DNA from: Haloarcula hispanica ATCC 33960
Lineage (GTDB): Archaea > Halobacteriota > Halobacteria > Halobacteriales > Haloarculaceae
Reading direction: 5' to 3'
NCBI RefSeq assembly: GCF_000223905.1
Contig: NC_015948.1
Coordinates: 2,232,001 to 2,296,000 of the forward strand
Length of the DNA: 64,000 bases
Part shown: positions 26,294-33,681 of the stretch, one piece after another
Layout: each line of letters begins with the position of its first letter
Position numbering within the stretch: position 1 is the stretch's first letter
Translations under genes and position numbers: made by a program
The notes under the pieces: model-generated
Database searches by the model: none
What the model saw: the letters and a program-made list of their open reading frames with translations, nothing else
What the model was told of the DNA's origin: nothing

Positions 26294-28138
26294 ATGTCGC
26301 TGGAGTGGCGCGGCGCGGCGGTTGCGCCGGACGACGAGATGCCGTCCCCGGAGTCGTGGGAACCGGTGTCAGTGCCCGGCCGGCCCGAGGGGTTCGCCGG
26401 CGCCGAGGCCGTGGCCTACGAAACGACGTTCTCGGACCCGCGGGACGAGAGCGATGCACACACGCTGCTGGTGCTGAACGGAGCGTACGCGCACACGCGC
26501 GTGTGGTGCAACGGGGATCTGCTCACCAGCCACGACGCCTACTTCGAACCGCTCCGGGTTCGACTCCCCGAGAGCGAGGAGTACCGGATCGTCGTGGAGT
26601 GTCGCGCGCCGGCGGACCGTTTCGGCGGGTTGCACGCGACCGACCAGCTACCGCCGGAGCGCTGTGTCCCGGGCATCTGGTGGGACGCACGGCTCGAAAC
26701 CCGGCCCGACCCCTGCGTGAGCGAGCTTTCGGCCCAGCCACAGGTATCGGAAGCCGACGTAACCGATGCGACAGTGGAAGTGTCGGCGACTGTCCTGTCC
26801 GAAGAGCCGCTTGACGACCGGATTACGCTCTCACTCCGGCCGGAGGGTGACGTTCGTGGCGGCGGGATGATGGACCGCGCTCGCGTCTCGACTGACGAGG
26901 AGACGACGTCGGTGACCTACACGATAGACGTGCGCGACCCGTCGCTGTGGTGGCCCCACGACCGCGGCGAGCAGTCCCGCTACGTCCTCAGCGCGAAGCT
27001 CGATGACGACGAACACTCGGTGACGACGGGACTACGTACTGTTTCGTACGACGACGGCCTGCAGGTCAACGGCGAGGAGGTGCCGGTTCGCGGCGTGACA
27101 CTGCTGGACCCGACCGCGGAGGACGTCGTGCGGGCCGTCGACGCCAACGCAAATCTGGTCCGGGTTCGGGCACAGGGGACGCCGCCCGAAGTGGCCCGCG
27201 CCTGTGACGACCACGGCGTCCTGCTCTGGCAGGACCTCCCGTTGTCGGGCCCCGGTTCGTTCGACAACGAACGGGGAACCAATCTCGCGGCACGGCTCGA
27301 TGCGACCTACGCGCAGCATCCCAGTTTCGCGGCGGTCGGCGTTCACGACGAGCCAGTGTCACCCTACGCCGACGGCCTTGGGTCCGGGTTCCTCGACCGA
27401 CTACGCTTTCGCTGGCGGGCCTGGCGAACCGGATACGACAGCACCGAGGCCGAGACCGTGGCTGGGGCCGTGGACTCCGTCCCGACGTTCCCGGTGGTCG
27501 GCCCGCCCGGAATCGACCCCGACGCGGCCACGCTGTACCCGGGGTGGCGGTACGGCGACACGGCCGACCTCCCATGGCTCTGTTCCCAGTTCGGCGTCGG
27601 CGACGTCGTCGCCGGCTTCGGGGCCGGCGCGCTCGGGACGGCCGACCCGGTGGATACCCCGGGGTTCGACCGCGCCCGGCACGACCGCCACATCGACGAC
27701 GGGGTGGCTGGGTCACAGGCGTACCAGGCTGACGTCGTCCGCGAGGTGGCCGAGGGATTGCGCCAGCGCCGCGCACCGGTCGTCGTCCTCGACAGCCTCC
27801 GGGACGTCGGCGACGCGGGCATGGGTGTACTCGCCGCTGACGGGAGCGAAAAGACGGCACACGACGTGCTCGCCGACAGCTACGAGCCCACACAGGTCGT
27901 CCTCTCCGCACCCAGTCCCGGAGAGCGGGACGTCGTCGTCCTCCACGACAGGCCGGAGAGCACGAACCTCACCGTCGAGTGGGACTGCAACGGCGAGCGC
28001 GAGCAGGCCGAACACACTGTCGGTCCTTTCGCCCGCGTCCCCGTCGACACGCTCACGCTGTCGGCCGGCGACGAAGTGACACTCGCCGTCACCGACGGGC
28101 AGCGGGTCGTCAAAAACGAATACACCATTAGCCAGTAA
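26294..28138 (+). CDS. Glycoside hydrolase family 2-like protein, probably not a classical glycosidase
   Basis: 614 residues with GH2 layout: N-terminal jelly-roll sugar-binding domain (about 1-150; LVLNGAYAHTRVWCNGDLL), an Ig-like beta-sandwich (about 155-265) and a TIM-barrel region with VNGEEVPVRGVTLLDP and LLWQDLPL (Trp312-Asp314), ending in an extra beta domain. The acid/base region reads VGVHDEP (Glu353) where GH2 enzymes have Asn-Glu, and the nucleophile motif SEFG reads SQFG (Gln432). Loss of the nucleophile argues against retaining hydrolysis. No signal peptide, so it appears cytoplasmic. ATG 26294 is preferred to one 27 bases upstream because similarity starts there. Confidence 0.7.
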   Translation: MSLEWRGAAVAPDDEMPSPESWEPVSVPGRPEGFAGAEAVAYETTFSDPRDESDAHTLLVLNGAYAHTRVWCNGDLLTSHDAYFEPLRVRLPESEEYRIVVECRAPADRFGGLHATDQLPPERCVPGIWWDARLETRPDPCVSELSAQPQVSEADVTDATVEVSATVLSEEPLDDRITLSLRPEGDVRGGGMMDRARVSTDEETTSVTYTIDVRDPSLWWPHDRGEQSRYVLSAKLDDDEHSVTTGLRTVSYDDGLQVNGEEVPVRGVTLLDPTAEDVVRAVDANANLVRVRAQGTPPEVARACDDHGVLLWQDLPLSGPGSFDNERGTNLAARLDATYAQHPSFAAVGVHDEPVSPYADGLGSGFLDRLRFRWRAWRTGYDSTEAETVAGAVDSVPTFPVVGPPGIDPDAATLYPGWRYGDTADLPWLCSQFGVGDVVAGFGAGALGTADPVDTPGFDRARHDRHIDDGVAGSQAYQADVVREVAEGLRQRRAPVVVLDSLRDVGDAGMGVLAADGSEKTAHDVLADSYEPTQVVLSAPSPGERDVVVLHDRPESTNLTVEWDCNGEREQAEHTVGPFARVPVDTLTLSAGDEVTLAVTDGQRVVKNEYTISQ

Positions 28139-28405
28139 TATATGTCCGTGATATACAAGGGTAATCCGGTGAGGTTACGACCGGTTCACCCGCCGAATTG
28201 GGGCGTGTGAGACGTTGACGCGGTATTCAATGCACCGGAATGTTTAAACAATATCCACCTCTATTTGTAGACACCAGAACGCTTCCGCGTTCAGGCAGTA
28301 TCGCTTTCAGCCCAACATGAGAGGGAACCCTTGTTATTGGTGTCAGCCCCTCAGTAGTGGGCCGACTGTCTGTGCTGAAGCGGTGATGGCATAGAGGATT
28401 CAACA
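28139..28405 (+). other. 267-base region upstream of the coiled-coil gene
   Basis: No convincing ORF. It contains an AT-rich patch (TGTTTAAACAATAT near 28240), a perfect 6-bp hairpin at 28277-28292 (GAACGC-TTCC-GCGTTC), and a second TATA-like sequence (CTTGTTATTGG near 28331). Depending on which element is used, the coiled-coil message has a leader of roughly 45 or 135 bases, long for this organism. Confidence 0.45.
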
Positions 28406-29296
28406 ATGGCAGACTCGATAGACGAATCAAAGAACGTTACAGTAACCGAAGAGGATCTCGAAAACAAATCGAAAGGCGAGCTTATCAAACTCGCCGGCCA
28501 GCTCCGCGACCGACGGAACGAGCTGAACCAGATGGCGTCCGAGCGGGCCTCCGCCCGTGACGACCTGAACGCGAAGACTCGCGAGAAGGTCGACGAGGCC
28601 CAGGAACACCGCGAGAAGCGCGACGAGCTCAACGAGCAGGTTCAGGAGCACAAGGACCAGCGCAACGAGCTCAATGCGGAAGCAAACGAGCTGTTCGACA
28701 AGGTCGACAACCTGAAAAACGACCTCGAACTCGACGAGGGCACGTCGGTCGAACAACTCAAAGAGGAGATCGAAGACCTCGAGTTCAAGCAACAGACCGA
28801 AGTGCTCTCCTCGGAGGACGAGAAGGAGCTCATCGAGAAGATCGAGACCAAGCGCGAGAAGCTCCAGGAGAAACAGGAGAAGCTCGACCAGGGCGGCGAC
28901 CTCGAAGAGCTCAAAGAGGAAGCGGAAGAGGTCCGCTCGGAAGCCTCAAAGCACCACCAGAAGGTCACGGAACTGGCCGACGAGGCCCAGAAGCACCACA
29001 ACGAGATGATCGAGGCCTACCGCGAGGCCGACGAGATCCGTGACGAGGCCGACGAGAAGCACGAGGAGTTCGTCGAAGCGCAGGAAGCGGCCGACCAGCA
29101 CCACGAAGACTTCGTCCGCGTCCAGAAGCGCCTGCGCGAACTCGACAAGAAGGAAGAGGAGCAGGAGCGCTCCCAGCGCGAGGAGAAGCAGGAAGCCGCG
29201 CGCGAGGAAGCCGAGGAGATTTATCAGAAGTTCAAGGAGGGCGAGACCCTCGACACCGAGGACCTGATGAAGCTCCAGAAGGCCGGCAAGCTGTAA
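28406..29296 (+). CDS. Long coiled-coil protein, archaeal (COG1340-like)
   Basis: 296 residues, almost entirely charged helix: Glu, Lys, Asp, Arg, Gln and Ala dominate from residue 20 to 275, with heptad-like spacing of Leu/Val/Ile and repeated patterns such as EHREKRDELNEQ and EHKDQRNELNAE. A short terminal unit (EIYQKFKEGETLDTEDLMKL) looks like a folded cap. No nucleotide-binding motif, so it is not an SMC/Rad50 type. It resembles the uncharacterised archaeal coiled-coil family COG1340. Its role may be structural or as an adaptor. It has a long upstream region of its own. Confidence 0.75.
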   Translation: MADSIDESKNVTVTEEDLENKSKGELIKLAGQLRDRRNELNQMASERASARDDLNAKTREKVDEAQEHREKRDELNEQVQEHKDQRNELNAEANELFDKVDNLKNDLELDEGTSVEQLKEEIEDLEFKQQTEVLSSEDEKELIEKIETKREKLQEKQEKLDQGGDLEELKEEAEEVRSEASKHHQKVTELADEAQKHHNEMIEAYREADEIRDEADEKHEEFVEAQEAADQHHEDFVRVQKRLRELDKKEEEQERSQREEKQEAAREEAEEIYQKFKEGETLDTEDLMKLQKAGKL

Positions 29297-29333
29297 GTCT
29301 GTAGGATTTTCTCTCTGTTTTCACCGATTGTAG

Positions 29334-30032
29334 ATGCATCACTCACTCGGCCTGCTCCAGCTCGGCGCGCTCTCGCTCGTCCCGACAGCTCTCGGTGGAG
29401 TCCTGTTCGGCCTCGCACTCGCCGCGCCACCGGGTCCGATGAACGCCGTCATTGCTGAGGAGAGCGCACTGCGGGGCTGGCGGGCCGGCTTTTTCGCCGG
29501 CCTCGGCGCGATGACCGCTGACGCCTGTTTCCTCGTGCTCGCCGTGCTCGGCGCTGCGACAGTCATCACCGAGACGCCAGGCGTTCGGCGCGTGATGGTC
29601 GGGGCCGGCGGGCTCCTGATGCTCTGGTTCGCCTACGGTGCAGTCAAAGAAGCGAATACAACAGTTACCGAGGGGGACTCGTCGGTCACGTCTGGGGACA
29701 GTCGCGGCTTTCGCAAGGCACTCGTGCTGGCGCTGACCAACCCCTATCAGGTCGCCTTCTGGCTCACCGTCGGCGTCGGCCTCCTCGAACCCGGTGTGGT
29801 CGACGTGGCGTCGTACGTGCCTGCGGTCGGGACTGATGCGCTAACCGTCCAGACCGGACATCCGGTGCTGCTGGGTGGGTTTTTCGGCGGTATCGGCCTC
29901 TGGATCACGGGGTTTCCGGCGGCGATTGTCGCCGCGAGAACGCGTATCGAGCGGCTCGCACCGCTAATCGCGTGGGTCAGCGCTGCTGTTCTCGCCGGGA
30001 CCGGCGTCCTGTTCCTGCTGCGAGCGCTATGA
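29334..30032 (+). CDS. LysE/RhtB-family exporter
   Basis: 232-residue membrane protein with six hydrophobic segments. The family hallmark PPGPMNAVIAEESALRGWRAGF (first loop, about residues 33-54, containing PxGP) and the later LTNPYQVAFWLTVGVGLL (TNP motif) place it in the LysE superfamily of amino-acid and small-metabolite efflux. A hydrophilic Ser/Thr/Glu-rich loop separates helices 3 and 4. The substrate is unknown. It overlaps the convergent HD gene by 6 bases at the 3' ends. Confidence 0.83.
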   Translation: MHHSLGLLQLGALSLVPTALGGVLFGLALAAPPGPMNAVIAEESALRGWRAGFFAGLGAMTADACFLVLAVLGAATVITETPGVRRVMVGAGGLLMLWFAYGAVKEANTTVTEGDSSVTSGDSRGFRKALVLALTNPYQVAFWLTVGVGLLEPGVVDVASYVPAVGTDALTVQTGHPVLLGGFFGGIGLWITGFPAAIVAARTRIERLAPLIAWVSAAVLAGTGVLFLLRAL

Positions 30033-30743
30033 GTCGCCCATCCCGGTCGCCACGTCATCGAGGTCGTCTTCGACGGCCATTTCGGCGACCTCCATCGTCA
30101 GCCACTCCTGGAACCAGCGGGTCCGCTTGAGCCGCTGGTGGACGATGGACTCAGCGGTGTCGCTCTGAACACGCTCGCGGGCATCCTCGCCGCGCTCGAT
30201 GACCCGGTCGACCATCTCGGCCGCGTCCATGTGCGTCCGGGACTCATAGCCCATCCGCAACAGCATCAGGGCGGTCCCGTTCGCGCCCACCTTATCCAGA
30301 ATGTCCGCCTCGATGAGACACTGTACTTCCAGGGGTAGGTCGTCCAGCGGCCCCTGATACGAGTGGGCATCGACGGCGGAGCAGACCTGTTCGATAAACG
30401 ATTCGGGGTAGTCACCGTGTGCCTTCAGGTACTCGCGTGCGATCCGAGCGCCGGCTTCCGCGTGGAGGTCCTGCTCGGCTTCCAGTTTCGCGATGTCGTG
30501 AAACAACGCTGCCACGCGAGTCACGTCCACGTTCGCCCCTTCCTTGCGGGCGATTTTTGTCGCGATGTCGACGACGTTGAGGATGTGGTTGAAGCGGTAT
30601 TCCGCGGAGTGCCACGGGTACCAGCGCATGCGGCCGCCCTCTTCTTCGTTTTCGACGCTCGCCGCAAGGTAGTCGTGGACGAACTCCTTCATATCCTCGA
30701 ACGCGTCGGCTGAGACAGGTGACTCCCTAATCTCGACGCCCAC
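30027..30743 (-). CDS. HD-domain phosphohydrolase
   Basis: 238 residues. The HD superfamily metal ligands are visible as RFNHILNVV (His), ALFHDIAKLEAEQD (His-Asp), DAHSYQG (His) and EADILDKVG (Asp). Such domains cleave phosphomonoesters or nucleotides; here no second domain gives the substrate. The N-terminal region (about 1-45) is acidic and helical. It lies upstream of a 287-base region with no other convincing gene on its strand. Confidence 0.82.
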   Translation of the reverse strand: MGVEIRESPVSADAFEDMKEFVHDYLAASVENEEEGGRMRWYPWHSAEYRFNHILNVVDIATKIARKEGANVDVTRVAALFHDIAKLEAEQDLHAEAGARIAREYLKAHGDYPESFIEQVCSAVDAHSYQGPLDDLPLEVQCLIEADILDKVGANGTALMLLRMGYESRTHMDAAEMVDRVIERGEDARERVQSDTAESIVHQRLKRTRWFQEWLTMEVAEMAVEDDLDDVATGMGDS

Positions 30744-31000
30744 AGCACCACCTCCGGAGACGGATTTCGATAGTCATCTTACACATATAGACGTACGTTC
30801 GACTCTTTAGCGTTACGACAGGGAGAACGGCTGCCACACCCGGTATTTCTGTCTGCAAACAGCGTCACAGAACCGGCCTTCGGAGCGGTTGTCCGGACGC
30901 CGGACAGCCACCATCCCTGGCCCCGACTCCGTGTCGAGTTGGGTCGCTGTCGGGTGACTGCCGACGACTGGTTCTCAACGGCTGAGAACATTAGTCCGGC
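30744..31000. other. Intergenic region between divergent genes
   Basis: Contains the HD-gene promoter at the left (CTTACACATATAG near 30778), a 6-bp palindrome at 30892-30906 (GTCCGG-ACG-CCGGAC) and the inverted repeat listed separately at 30971-30989. A 70-codon minus frame exists but looks like noise. Confidence 0.4.
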
Positions 31001-31008
31001 TTTTTACA
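30971..31008 (+). promoter_or_regulatory. Inverted repeat plus TATA box before a small membrane protein
   Basis: GTTCTCA-N5-TGAGAAC (30971-30989) is a perfect 7-bp palindrome. TTTTTACA (31001-31008) lies 23-30 bases upstream of ATG 31031. The palindrome abuts the promoter on its upstream side, where haloarchaeal activators often bind. Confidence 0.5.
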
Positions 31009-31030
31009 GCTAATAGATAAATCAGTACAT

Positions 31031-31228
31031 ATGCCTCTCCAGCCACTCCACACGCCCGTCGGCGATGTGTCGATCGTTACCCACGCGATAAACGAACACG
31101 CAGTGACTGACGTACTCGTCGGCGTCGGTATCGCCCTGTGTCTGTTCGGACTGTACTACAAGCTGATACTGGTCCCGGCGAACAGGCAGGAATCGTCACA
31201 GCGCTCGGGAGACCAGTCGCCCCCGTAA
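31031..31228 (+). CDS. Small single-helix membrane protein
   Basis: 65 residues: a short N-terminus, one clear transmembrane helix (VTDVLVGVGIALCLFGLYYKLIL, about 25-47) and a polar Ser/Gln-rich tail. No conserved catalytic feature. It is supported by a well-placed TATA box and an operator-like palindrome directly upstream, and by its tight fit against the convergent GNAT gene. The function is unknown; small helices like this often regulate or stabilise membrane complexes. Confidence 0.55.
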   Translation: MPLQPLHTPVGDVSIVTHAINEHAVTDVLVGVGIALCLFGLYYKLILVPANRQESSQRSGDQSPP

Positions 31229-31957
31229 TTACAGGTAGGCGGCGTCCCAGCGCATCGGCTTGCGAACGTTCCCGCAGTTGTCACATTCGATGCGCCCCAT
31301 CGAGTCCATCGCGTTCGCCAGCGTCTCGCAGTTACTGCAGTAGTAGCCGTAGCGGTCGCTGCCCTCCTCTGTGACGTGGACCACATGGAACGGCGCCATC
31401 GACCCTGACTCGTGGTTGTTGTGGTCGACGTAGACCGTCCGACCGTCGTCAGTTACGGGTTCGCGACCGAGTTCGTCGGCGTCGGTGTAGAGGTTCTCGA
31501 CGTAGGTTCGTCCGGCGATGTCGACTTCACCCGTGCCGGCGCGTTCGAAGCCGCGGTCCTCGTAGAAGCTGTTGCCCTCGACGTTGTCGGCCAGCACGCG
31601 CCCCTGGAGTGTCTCGGCACCCCGGTCATGGAGTTCCCCGTGGGTCTCGTCGAACAACGCTGACCCAATCCCCTCGCCGCGGTATGCCGGGTCGACGTGC
31701 AGCCAGAGAATCGTCCCGATACTGTCGCCCGACAGGACGCTCTCGGAGAGGCCGACCACCTGCCCGTCCTGCTCACCGACGAGAATCAACCGATTACTAT
31801 CGTCGTCCAGCACTTCCTCGATGCGCGCTTCGTCGTACCACTCCTCGATAGCGCTCGTAATCGCCTTCGGCCCCAGCGAATACGACGCCTCTAGTGAGCG
31901 ACGCGCCACGTCACGGATAGCCGGCCGATCCGACGGCACTGCCTCCCTGATTTTCAT
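31229..31957 (-). CDS. GNAT acetyltransferase with C-terminal zinc ribbon
   Basis: 242 residues. The N-terminal GNAT domain (about 1-150) has acetyl-CoA motif A LWLHVDPAYRGEGIGSALF and the later EGNSFYEDRGFERAG. The C-terminal part (about 190-242) carries YYCSNCETL and IECDNCGN, two CxxC pairs forming a zinc ribbon, ending MRWDAAYL. This combination recurs in haloarchaea. The substrate is unknown; it could acetylate small molecules or proteins. It has its own promoter with a TATA box at 31984 and a palindrome just upstream, suggesting regulation. Confidence 0.83.
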   Translation of the reverse strand: MKIREAVPSDRPAIRDVARRSLEASYSLGPKAITSAIEEWYDEARIEEVLDDDSNRLILVGEQDGQVVGLSESVLSGDSIGTILWLHVDPAYRGEGIGSALFDETHGELHDRGAETLQGRVLADNVEGNSFYEDRGFERAGTGEVDIAGRTYVENLYTDADELGREPVTDDGRTVYVDHNNHESGSMAPFHVVHVTEEGSDRYGYYCSNCETLANAMDSMGRIECDNCGNVRKPMRWDAAYL

Positions 31958-31983
31958 ATGCCACTAGTTGGCACGGAACATCA

Positions 31984-32019
31984 TAAATCTACAGTTCAGT
32001 GTCAGAATTTGTGACACCC
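31984..32019 (-). promoter_or_regulatory. GNAT gene promoter with palindromic operator-like site
   Basis: Minus-strand GATTTATG (31984-31991) lies 27-34 bases ahead of the start at 31957. GTGTCA-N7-TGACAC (32001-32019) is a perfect inverted repeat about 10 bases further upstream. Confidence 0.5.
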
Positions 32020-32076
32020 GTTGGGCTATTCATGCGAGGACACCGTAAATTGTGACCTCGACCGGCCTGTAGCTAT

Positions 32077-32105
32077 CCTGTCCACTCGCTTGCGCGTCGG
32101 ACAGG
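32077..32105. repeat. Hairpin following the third tRNA-Gln 3'-end copy
   Basis: CCTGTCC (32077-32083) pairs with GGACAGG (32099-32105), 15-base loop. On the minus strand it comes after the most distant tRNA 3'-end copy, as a hairpin does after each other copy. Confidence 0.6.
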
Positions 32106-32143
32106 AATGCGGGCGCTGTTCGTGCTCATGTCGTAGGGTACTT

Positions 32144-32363
32144 CGGGCGGATTCGAACCGCGGTCGCTCCGCGTTGCTCCACTCCCTGCTTTGAATCCGC
32201 TGAACATATTTGTCGCTCGCGGTGTTGCTCGCGACAAAAGTAGTCCCGGGCGGATTCGAACCGCGAAGGCTCGAATCCTCTCGCCTTCTGGGCCGCGAAT
32301 CCACCGTGCGCTATTCGTCCTCACTTCGTTCGGACAGAATAGTCCCGGGCGGATTCGAACCGC
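32144..32363 (-). repeat. Array of three tRNA-Gln 3'-end copies with hairpins
   Basis: The 3' end of tRNA-Gln (T arm, acceptor and discriminator, 32340-32363) recurs exactly over 24 bases at 32241-32264, and over 18 bases (T arm and start of acceptor) at 32144-32161. Spacings are 99 and 103 bases. On the minus strand each copy is followed by a hairpin: CTATTC.GTCC...GGAC.GAATAG with one bulge near 32311-32342, TTTGTCGC...GCGACAAA near 32210-32240, and the one at 32077-32105. The spacers also share GAC(A/G)AATA and GGATTC. No full cloverleaf can be drawn for the two extra copies. Confidence 0.8.
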
Positions 32364-32412
32364 CGTCAAGGGCTCCAAAGGCCCTTATGATTGGCCACTA
32401 CACCACGGGACT
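32340..32412 (-). tRNA. tRNA-Gln (anticodon UUG)
   Basis: 73-nt cloverleaf. The acceptor arm AGUCCCG pairs with CGGGACU, with discriminator A at 32340. The D arm begins UGGUGUAGUGG, the anticodon stem AGGGC/GCCCU encloses loop CUUUGGA with anticodon UUG, and the T arm GGCGG-UUCGAAU-CCGCC is perfect. CCA is not encoded. No intron. Its 3' end is repeated twice downstream and a 12-base 5'-end copy lies upstream. Confidence 0.95.
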
Positions 32413-32473
32413 TCGCTTCGCTCGTCCCGCGTACCTCGCAGAACCGTCCGGTTCTGCTCACCACCACGGGACT
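32403..32473 (-). repeat. Copy of the tRNA-Gln 5' end with palindrome
   Basis: CACCACGGGACT, the tRNA 5' end on the plus strand (32401-32412), recurs at 32462-32473, followed in both cases by similar GCTCGCT/TCGCTTCGCT sequence. Between them is a perfect hairpin GCAGAACC-GTCC-GGTTCTGC (32438-32457). Confidence 0.65.
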
Positions 32474-32547
32474 GCGCTCGCTGTGAGCAAGCTAACCGTA
32501 TTCGGTGTAATCGACGGAACGCACTTGAACGCTTCGAGAGCGGGCGG

Positions 32548-32982
32548 TCAGTCGCTGGTGACTTCGGCCTCGACTTCGAGCAGGCCACAGACGTCACCCT
32601 CGGGGTCGAAACAGTCCGGACACTGCGGTTCGCGGTCGATAATCGTATCGAGGCGATCAGCGACCGTTTCGTCGATGACGCCCTCCAGTTGTTTTGCCTC
32701 GGCCTGGAACTCCTCGACCTCTAGCACTTCGATGAGGAACCGCTCGATGATGCAGTAGTTCTGGAGCGCCTCGCGAGCCTGTGCGATGCCGTCGTCGGTG
32801 AGGTCGACGCCCTTGTACTTCTCGTGGTTCAGCAGCCCTCGGTTTTCGAGTTTGCCGATCATCTCGTTGGCGCTGGCCGGACTGACATCGAGCATGTCGG
32901 CCACGTCGCCGGTGGATGCCGGACCGTCTTCTTGCTGTTGCGTGAGATAGATCGCTTTCAGATACTGGGCCTGCGTGTTCAT
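32548..32982 (-). CDS. DtxR/MntR-family metal-dependent regulator
   Basis: 144 residues. The N-terminal HTH (about 1-60; YLKAIYLTQQQEDGPASTGD, then VSPASANEMIGKLENRGLL) and the dimerisation/metal domain (about 65-115) match DtxR proteins; Cys77 in NYCIIERFL is at the usual regulatory metal position. There is no C-terminal SH3 domain; instead CPDC (121-124) and Cys132 close the chain, a feature of haloarchaeal iron regulators of this type. It probably represses iron uptake or storage genes when Fe(II) or Mn(II) is bound. Its ATG overlaps the stop of the ferritin-like gene (ATGA), so both are made together. Confidence 0.88.
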   Translation of the reverse strand: MNTQAQYLKAIYLTQQQEDGPASTGDVADMLDVSPASANEMIGKLENRGLLNHEKYKGVDLTDDGIAQAREALQNYCIIERFLIEVLEVEEFQAEAKQLEGVIDETVADRLDTIIDREPQCPDCFDPEGDVCGLLEVEAEVTSD

Positions 32983-33500
32983 TGATAGTCCTCCATCAGG
33001 TCGGTCACGTCTTCGACACCCTCTGCTTCGTCCTCGCGGATATCCGACAGCACGGCAAGCAGCCGCTCGCGGTCGATGGTGAATGTCACGTCGGACGCCT
33101 CGATGGCTTCGATGAGGTCGTCGTAGAACTTGTACGCCGTCTCCTCGTTACAGAGTTGGTCGTACAGCACGCCGTCGAAGTCCTTGTCGGCTTCGTACTG
33201 GGCCTCGACTAGCATCTCGATTTCCTCGAAGGGGACGGTGTCCGCTTCGAGGTCGTCGATGAGCGCCTCCAGTTGCCGGCGGTGCTCGGCCGACTCCGTC
33301 TCGGCGTGCGCGAGGAGGTCGAGCACCGCCTGTTCGTGCTCTCCGCTCGTTTCCTCGGCATGCTTGGCCGACCGTGCCTCGACGACCTCTTCGAGGACGA
33401 TACCGATCTGTAGCAACCGGGCGAGCTGATGGTCGGATGCGACCGGCTGTGTAAGACTCACGGCAACACCCCCACTCGGCACTGTGCTGCAGTCATACAC
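32979..33500 (-). CDS. Ferritin-like di-iron four-helix protein
   Basis: 173 residues, helical and Glu/His rich. Candidate di-iron ligands occur in IVLEEVVEARSAKHAEE, AETESAEHRRQLEALI and VEAQYEADKDFDGVL, the E-x6-Y/E-x2-H type spacing of ferritin-like proteins. Storage or redox handling of iron is a reasonable inference given the coupled DtxR gene. ATG 33500 is used because minus-strand CTTAAGTC lies about 26 bases upstream; GTG 33461, preceded by GGGGGTG and starting at SLTQPVASDHQL, is an alternative that would drop 13 residues. Confidence 0.7.
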   Translation of the reverse strand: MYDCSTVPSGGVAVSLTQPVASDHQLARLLQIGIVLEEVVEARSAKHAEETSGEHEQAVLDLLAHAETESAEHRRQLEALIDDLEADTVPFEEIEMLVEAQYEADKDFDGVLYDQLCNEETAYKFYDDLIEAIEASDVTFTIDRERLLAVLSDIREDEAEGVEDVTDLMEDYQ

Positions 33501-33681
33501 GTAGTTCGGGGAGGCCCGGACTTAAGCGGTTCCCTGTCGTCGAGCCCGCGTTTCGCTCCGGTAGGGGACGTTCTCAATCTCCGCCTGCCGAGCACTCGTA
33601 TCAGGCGGACCGCCACGATACCGGCGCGAATGAAATGAGCGTAGACGACATCAAGCAACGCTCTGATGAGCCCGCGTTTAC
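33501..33681. other. Promoter and spacer between ferritin-like gene and sufD repeats
   Basis: Carries the ferritin-like promoter (minus-strand CTTAAGTC near 33522-33530) and otherwise no believable gene; a 66-codon minus frame across it looks composed of repeat and spacer sequence. Confidence 0.45.

Noticed and set aside
30779-30991. 70-codon minus frame between the HD and small membrane protein genes
   Set aside because: Basic, Ser/Arg-rich and overlapping the palindrome and promoter region; no start context.
32144-32363. CRISPR array
   Set aside because: Three repeats of 18-24 bases at about 100-base spacing are tRNA pieces with structured spacers, and no cas gene is nearby.
32026-32378. 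Short frames on both strands across the tRNA repeats, with repeated GGFEP or RIRPGL peptides
   Set aside because: These peptides are translations of tRNA T-arm sequence and its copies, a common false gene pattern.
32340-32412. tRNA-Trp or intron-bearing tRNA
   Set aside because: The anticodon loop reads CUUUGGA, giving UUG (Gln); the stems close without an intron.
33458-33658. 66-codon minus frame between the ferritin-like gene and the sufD array
   Set aside because: It overlaps the ferritin-like promoter and N-terminus and its composition is not haloarchaeal protein-like.
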